Of a stretch of 6,986 nt of DNA, positions 4,836 to 6,986 are shown one piece after another. Made by a program: the position numbers and the translations under genes. Every line of letters starts with the position of its first letter. The first letter of the stretch is position 1. The stretch is from positions 1 to 6,986 of the forward strand of contig CAAEBS010000142.1 of NCBI GenBank assembly GCA_900754175.1, given 5' to 3'. This stretch comes from Clostridia bacterium (lineage in GTDB: Bacteria > Bacillota > Clostridia > Oscillospirales > CAG-272). The notes beneath the pieces are model-generated. The model worked only from the letters and a program-made list of their open reading frames with translations, was not told the origin of the DNA and searched no databases.

Positions 4836-5968
4836 AACGGACAGCTGAAAAAGAAACGACACACGAGCCGTTGTTTCACGTTACCAAAAGAGACGTTTTC
4901 CCGTGGAAAAAGTCGGTCATGATCCGTGTGATCGCTTTTGCGGCGGCGTTGCTGTTCTGTGCGCTGGTCTCTCTCTTGGTGATCGGTGCCAACCCGGTAG
5001 ATTTCTTTTCCGCAATCTTCAAGGGGTCTTTCGGAACCCCGAGAAGAATCTGGAAGCTTTTGAAGGACATTGCCATCCTGCTTTGCATTTCGCTTGCCGT
5101 AACGCCGGCGTTCCGGATGCGGTTCTGGAACATCGGAGCGGAGGGACAGGTGCTGGTGAGCGCTTTGGCTTGCTCGGCTTGTATGTACTATCTGGGCGGA
5201 AAAATTCCGGAGGTGCTCCTGATTCTGCTCATGTTTGTGTGCTCCATTGCGGCAGGCGCCCTGTGGGGACTCATTCCTGCTATTTTCAAGGCGCTTTGGA
5301 ATACCAACGAAACGTTGTTTACCCTGATGATGAACTACGTGGCGACCTACCTTGTGGCGTTTGCGCTGATTAAGTGGACGCCGGACGGTTCCAGCTCGCT
5401 GGGAATCCTGCCGCATGGACATCTTCCGAAAATTTTCAACGAATATCTTCTGATTATTATCGTGGTTCTGGTTCTGATGGTGGGAATGTATATTTACCTG
5501 AACACCAGCAAGCACGGCTATGAGGTTTCGGTGGTGGGCGAAAGTGAAAAAACCGCACGCTACATCGGAATCAACGTGAAAAAGGTCGTTATCCGGACCA
5601 TGGTGCTTTCGGGTGCGATCTGCGGACTTGCCGGATTTCTGATTGTTGGCGGTCTTGACCACTCGGTGACCACCGAAACGGTGGGCGGCAGAGGATTTAC
5701 GGCGATCATGGTATCGTGGCTTGCCAAGTTCAATCCTTTCCTGATGCTTCTGACTTCCTTCCTGCTGGTGTTCCTGGATCAGGGAGCGGCGCAGATCTCG
5801 CAGGATTTCGACATCAGCTCCGCATTCCCGGATATCGTGGTCGGAATTATCCTGTTCTTTATCATCGGCAGTGAATTCTTTATCCGGTATAAGCTGAATT
5901 TCCGCAAGTCGCATAAAAAGGCGGCTGTGAACGAAAAGACAGAAGGGGAGGAAAAAGCAAATGGATAA
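4832..5968 (+). CDS. ABC transporter permease 1, nucleoside (BPD_transp_2 family)
   Basis: This inner-membrane subunit of 378 residues should form the nucleoside channel as a heterodimer with the next gene product. A polar N-terminus (1-30) precedes a strong membrane segment (33-53). Further hydrophobic segments lie near 80-93, 105-122, 127-150, 162-180, 204-223, 257-274, 291-318 and 334-351, about 8-10 in total. Family marks are FRMRFWNIGAEGQVLVSALA (94-113), LWNTNETLFTLMMNYVATYL (155-174) and the cytoplasmic GESEKTARYIGINVKKV (236-252), the probable coupling loop to the ATPase, followed by LSGAICGLAGFL. The C-terminus (352-378) is basic then acidic and soluble. The GTG start overlaps the ATPase stop as GTGA with GGAGGTGA upstream, which implies translational coupling. 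The length is near normal for NupP-type permeases. No frameshift or broken motif is seen. Confidence 0.94.
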   Translation: MKRTAEKETTHEPLFHVTKRDVFPWKKSVMIRVIAFAAALLFCALVSLLVIGANPVDFFSAIFKGSFGTPRRIWKLLKDIAILLCISLAVTPAFRMRFWNIGAEGQVLVSALACSACMYYLGGKIPEVLLILLMFVCSIAAGALWGLIPAIFKALWNTNETLFTLMMNYVATYLVAFALIKWTPDGSSSLGILPHGHLPKIFNEYLLIIIVVLVLMVGMYIYLNTSKHGYEVSVVGESEKTARYIGINVKKVVIRTMVLSGAICGLAGFLIVGGLDHSVTTETVGGRGFTAIMVSWLAKFNPFLMLLTSFLLVFLDQGAAQISQDFDISSAFPDIVVGIILFFIIGSEFFIRYKLNFRKSHKKAAVNEKTEGEEKANG

Positions 5969-6920
5969 CTTTGTTGTCAACTATCTGTTCGGAGCTTTTG
6001 CTCTGGGAATCACCTTCCTGTACGGTTCGGTGGGAGAGATCCTTACCGAAAAAGCGGGACATCTGAACCTGGGAATTCCGGGAATCATGTGTGTGGGCGC
6101 CGCCAGCGGTTGCGCCGTATTGCAGGCGATGTATCCCGCTATGGATAAAATTCCGGGTGCAATTGTGTTGATTATTGCTATTGTGGCGGCATTTGCCGGA
6201 GCGGCATTGATGGGCGCAATTTACAGTTTCCTTACGGTTACGCTCCATGCAAACCAGAATGTGACCGGACTTACGCTTACTATCTTTGGCGTAGGACTGA
6301 TGAAATTTATCATGTTCAAGCTGACCTCCTATAAATATCTGTACGCCATTTCCTATTTCCGTTTCCCGTTCAACGAGAGAACCGACTGGTTGCGGTATTA
6401 CGGCGTTATGGTGTTTGTCGGAATTGCGATCGCCGTTGTAGCGTCGGTTATCCTGAACAAGACCCGGCTGGGACTTCACCTGCGTGCGGTGGGCGAAAAT
6501 CCTGCGGCGGCAGATGCGGTGGGTATCAACGTTACGGCGTATAAGTATGGCGCTACCTGCATCGGAAGCGGAATTGCGGGACTTGGCGGTATCTTCTACA
6601 TCATGGATTACCAAGGCTCCCAAGAGGCGTACCTCAGCATTGAGGCGATGGGATGGCTTGCCATTGCACTGGTGATTTTTGCACTCTGGAGACCGGCAGT
6701 CAGTATTTTCGGTTCGGCACTTTTCGGCGCTCTGTTCGTCGCAGGCTCCTATATTCCGAGCTTGCCGTTCCTCAAAGTGTCGATGAGCGCAACGCCGCTT
6801 CTGAAAATGCTTCCGTACATCGTCACTATTATTGTGTTGATTATTACAAGTGTACGCAAAAAACGGGAAAATCAACCGCCTGCGTCACTCGGACTTTCCT
6901 ATTTCCGGGAAGAAAGATAA
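5961..6920 (+). CDS. ABC transporter permease 2, nucleoside (BPD_transp_2 family)
   Basis: This second channel subunit of 319 residues should pair with permease 1 (NupQ-type). Family marks are GEILTEKAGHLNLGIPGIM (25-43), the counterpart of the common LNIGIEG motif; LHANQNVTGLTLTIFGVGLM (95-114); and the cytoplasmic RAVGENPAAADAVGINV (175-191), the probable ATPase coupling loop, followed by GSGIAGLGGIFYIM (202-215). Hydrophobic segments lie near 5-22, 42-57, 66-93, 102-119, 148-164, 196-214, 231-262 and 280-297. The C-terminal tail from about 299 is charged. The ATG at 5961 has GGGGAGGA (5945-5952) 8 bases before it and overlaps the permease 1 stop by 8 bases, so the two subunits are probably made in equal amounts. 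It is the last gene of the operon, followed 10 bases later by a long terminator hairpin. Confidence 0.94.
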   Translation: MDNFVVNYLFGAFALGITFLYGSVGEILTEKAGHLNLGIPGIMCVGAASGCAVLQAMYPAMDKIPGAIVLIIAIVAAFAGAALMGAIYSFLTVTLHANQNVTGLTLTIFGVGLMKFIMFKLTSYKYLYAISYFRFPFNERTDWLRYYGVMVFVGIAIAVVASVILNKTRLGLHLRAVGENPAAADAVGINVTAYKYGATCIGSGIAGLGGIFYIMDYQGSQEAYLSIEAMGWLAIALVIFALWRPAVSIFGSALFGALFVAGSYIPSLPFLKVSMSATPLLKMLPYIVTIIVLIITSVRKKRENQPPASLGLSYFREER

Positions 6921-6930
6921 ACGGCTTCTG

Positions 6931-6984
6931 AAAAGCACAGGGCTGGTTCATGCGATGCTCGCATGAACCAGCCCTGTGCTTTTT
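6931..6984 (+). terminator. Operon-closing terminator with a 25-bp perfect stem
   Basis: Bases 6931-6955 are an exact reverse complement of 6959-6983, with a 3-base loop (TGC). The stem begins with AAAA and its 3' arm runs into TTTTT (6980-6984), so RNA polymerase from the importer operon should stop here. The mirrored A-run would give a T-tail on the opposite strand as well, so it could serve a convergent gene lying right of the window. At 25 perfect pairs it is far longer than the usual 7-12. Confidence 0.9.
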
Positions 6985-6986
6985 GA

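Noticed and set aside
3042..4862. Open minus-strand frame of 606 codons opposite the ATPase gene
   Set aside because: It mirrors a conserved ATPase frame, has no recognisable domain, is rich in His/Arg/Gln as expected for an antisense shadow, and lacks a convincing ribosome site.
4784..6875. Long minus-strand frames opposite the two permease genes
   Set aside because: The polar, His/Arg/Gln/Asn-rich products are the expected complement of hydrophobic membrane codons; no domains and no start signals.
1..6986. CRISPR array, tRNA, rRNA, insertion sequence or phage genes
   Set aside because: No spaced direct repeats, cloverleaf, rRNA segments, transposase or terminal inverted repeats were seen anywhere in the window.

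Overview
The window looks like chromosomal DNA of an anaerobic, low-to-mid-GC Gram-positive bacterium, most likely a gut Clostridia of the Oscillospirales/Ruminococcaceae kind. This is inferred from strong AGGAGG-type ribosome sites, a sigma-A promoter, intrinsic terminators, a lipoprotein-type substrate-binding protein, a purine riboswitch, and a DUF3343 gene next to a cysteine desulfurase. No taxonomic marker gene is present, so this is not certain. All six confident genes are on the plus strand.

Region 1 (1-1500) holds a two-gene sulfur (or selenium) transfer unit. A small DUF3343 protein (107-349) overlaps, at an ATGA junction, a SufS/CsdB-like PLP-dependent cysteine desulfurase (346-1500). 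A compact hairpin at 1502-1544 probably terminates the unit. The left 90 bases hold an 8-bp palindrome at the very edge and possibly the beginning of a divergent gene; neither can be resolved from this window.

Region 2 (1501-1895) is a non-coding leader of about 395 bases. After the terminator come an unexplained perfect hairpin (1546-1566), an AT-rich stretch with nothing recognisable (1567-1627), a near-consensus promoter (TTGACA, 17-bp spacer, TAGAAT, 1628-1656), a guanine-class purine riboswitch aptamer (1680-1755) and its terminator (1786-1815). The 5' strand of aptamer helix P1 can pair perfectly with the foot of the terminator (1676-1682 with 1783-1789), which predicts a transcriptional OFF switch. 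The aptamer is atypical: its P2/L2 hairpin carries what looks like a 10-nt duplication.

Region 3 (1896-6986) is a complete BMP-family nucleoside ABC importer operon: lipoprotein substrate-binding protein (1896-3140), attenuator-like hairpin (3149-3192), double-domain ATPase (3252-4835), permease 1 (4832-5968) and permease 2 (5961-6920). The last three genes overlap. A 25-bp perfect hairpin with a T-tail (6931-6984) closes the operon. The inferred logic is that low cellular guanine lets the leader be read through and the cell makes an importer for purine nucleosides (guanosine/inosine type); high guanine stops transcription. The internal hairpin and the distinct codon choice of the binding-protein gene both fit excess production of the binding protein over the membrane complex.

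I found no clearly new system. The transporter is a known type; the most unusual parts are the structure of the riboswitch leader, the weakened motifs in the ATPase, and the very long closing hairpin.
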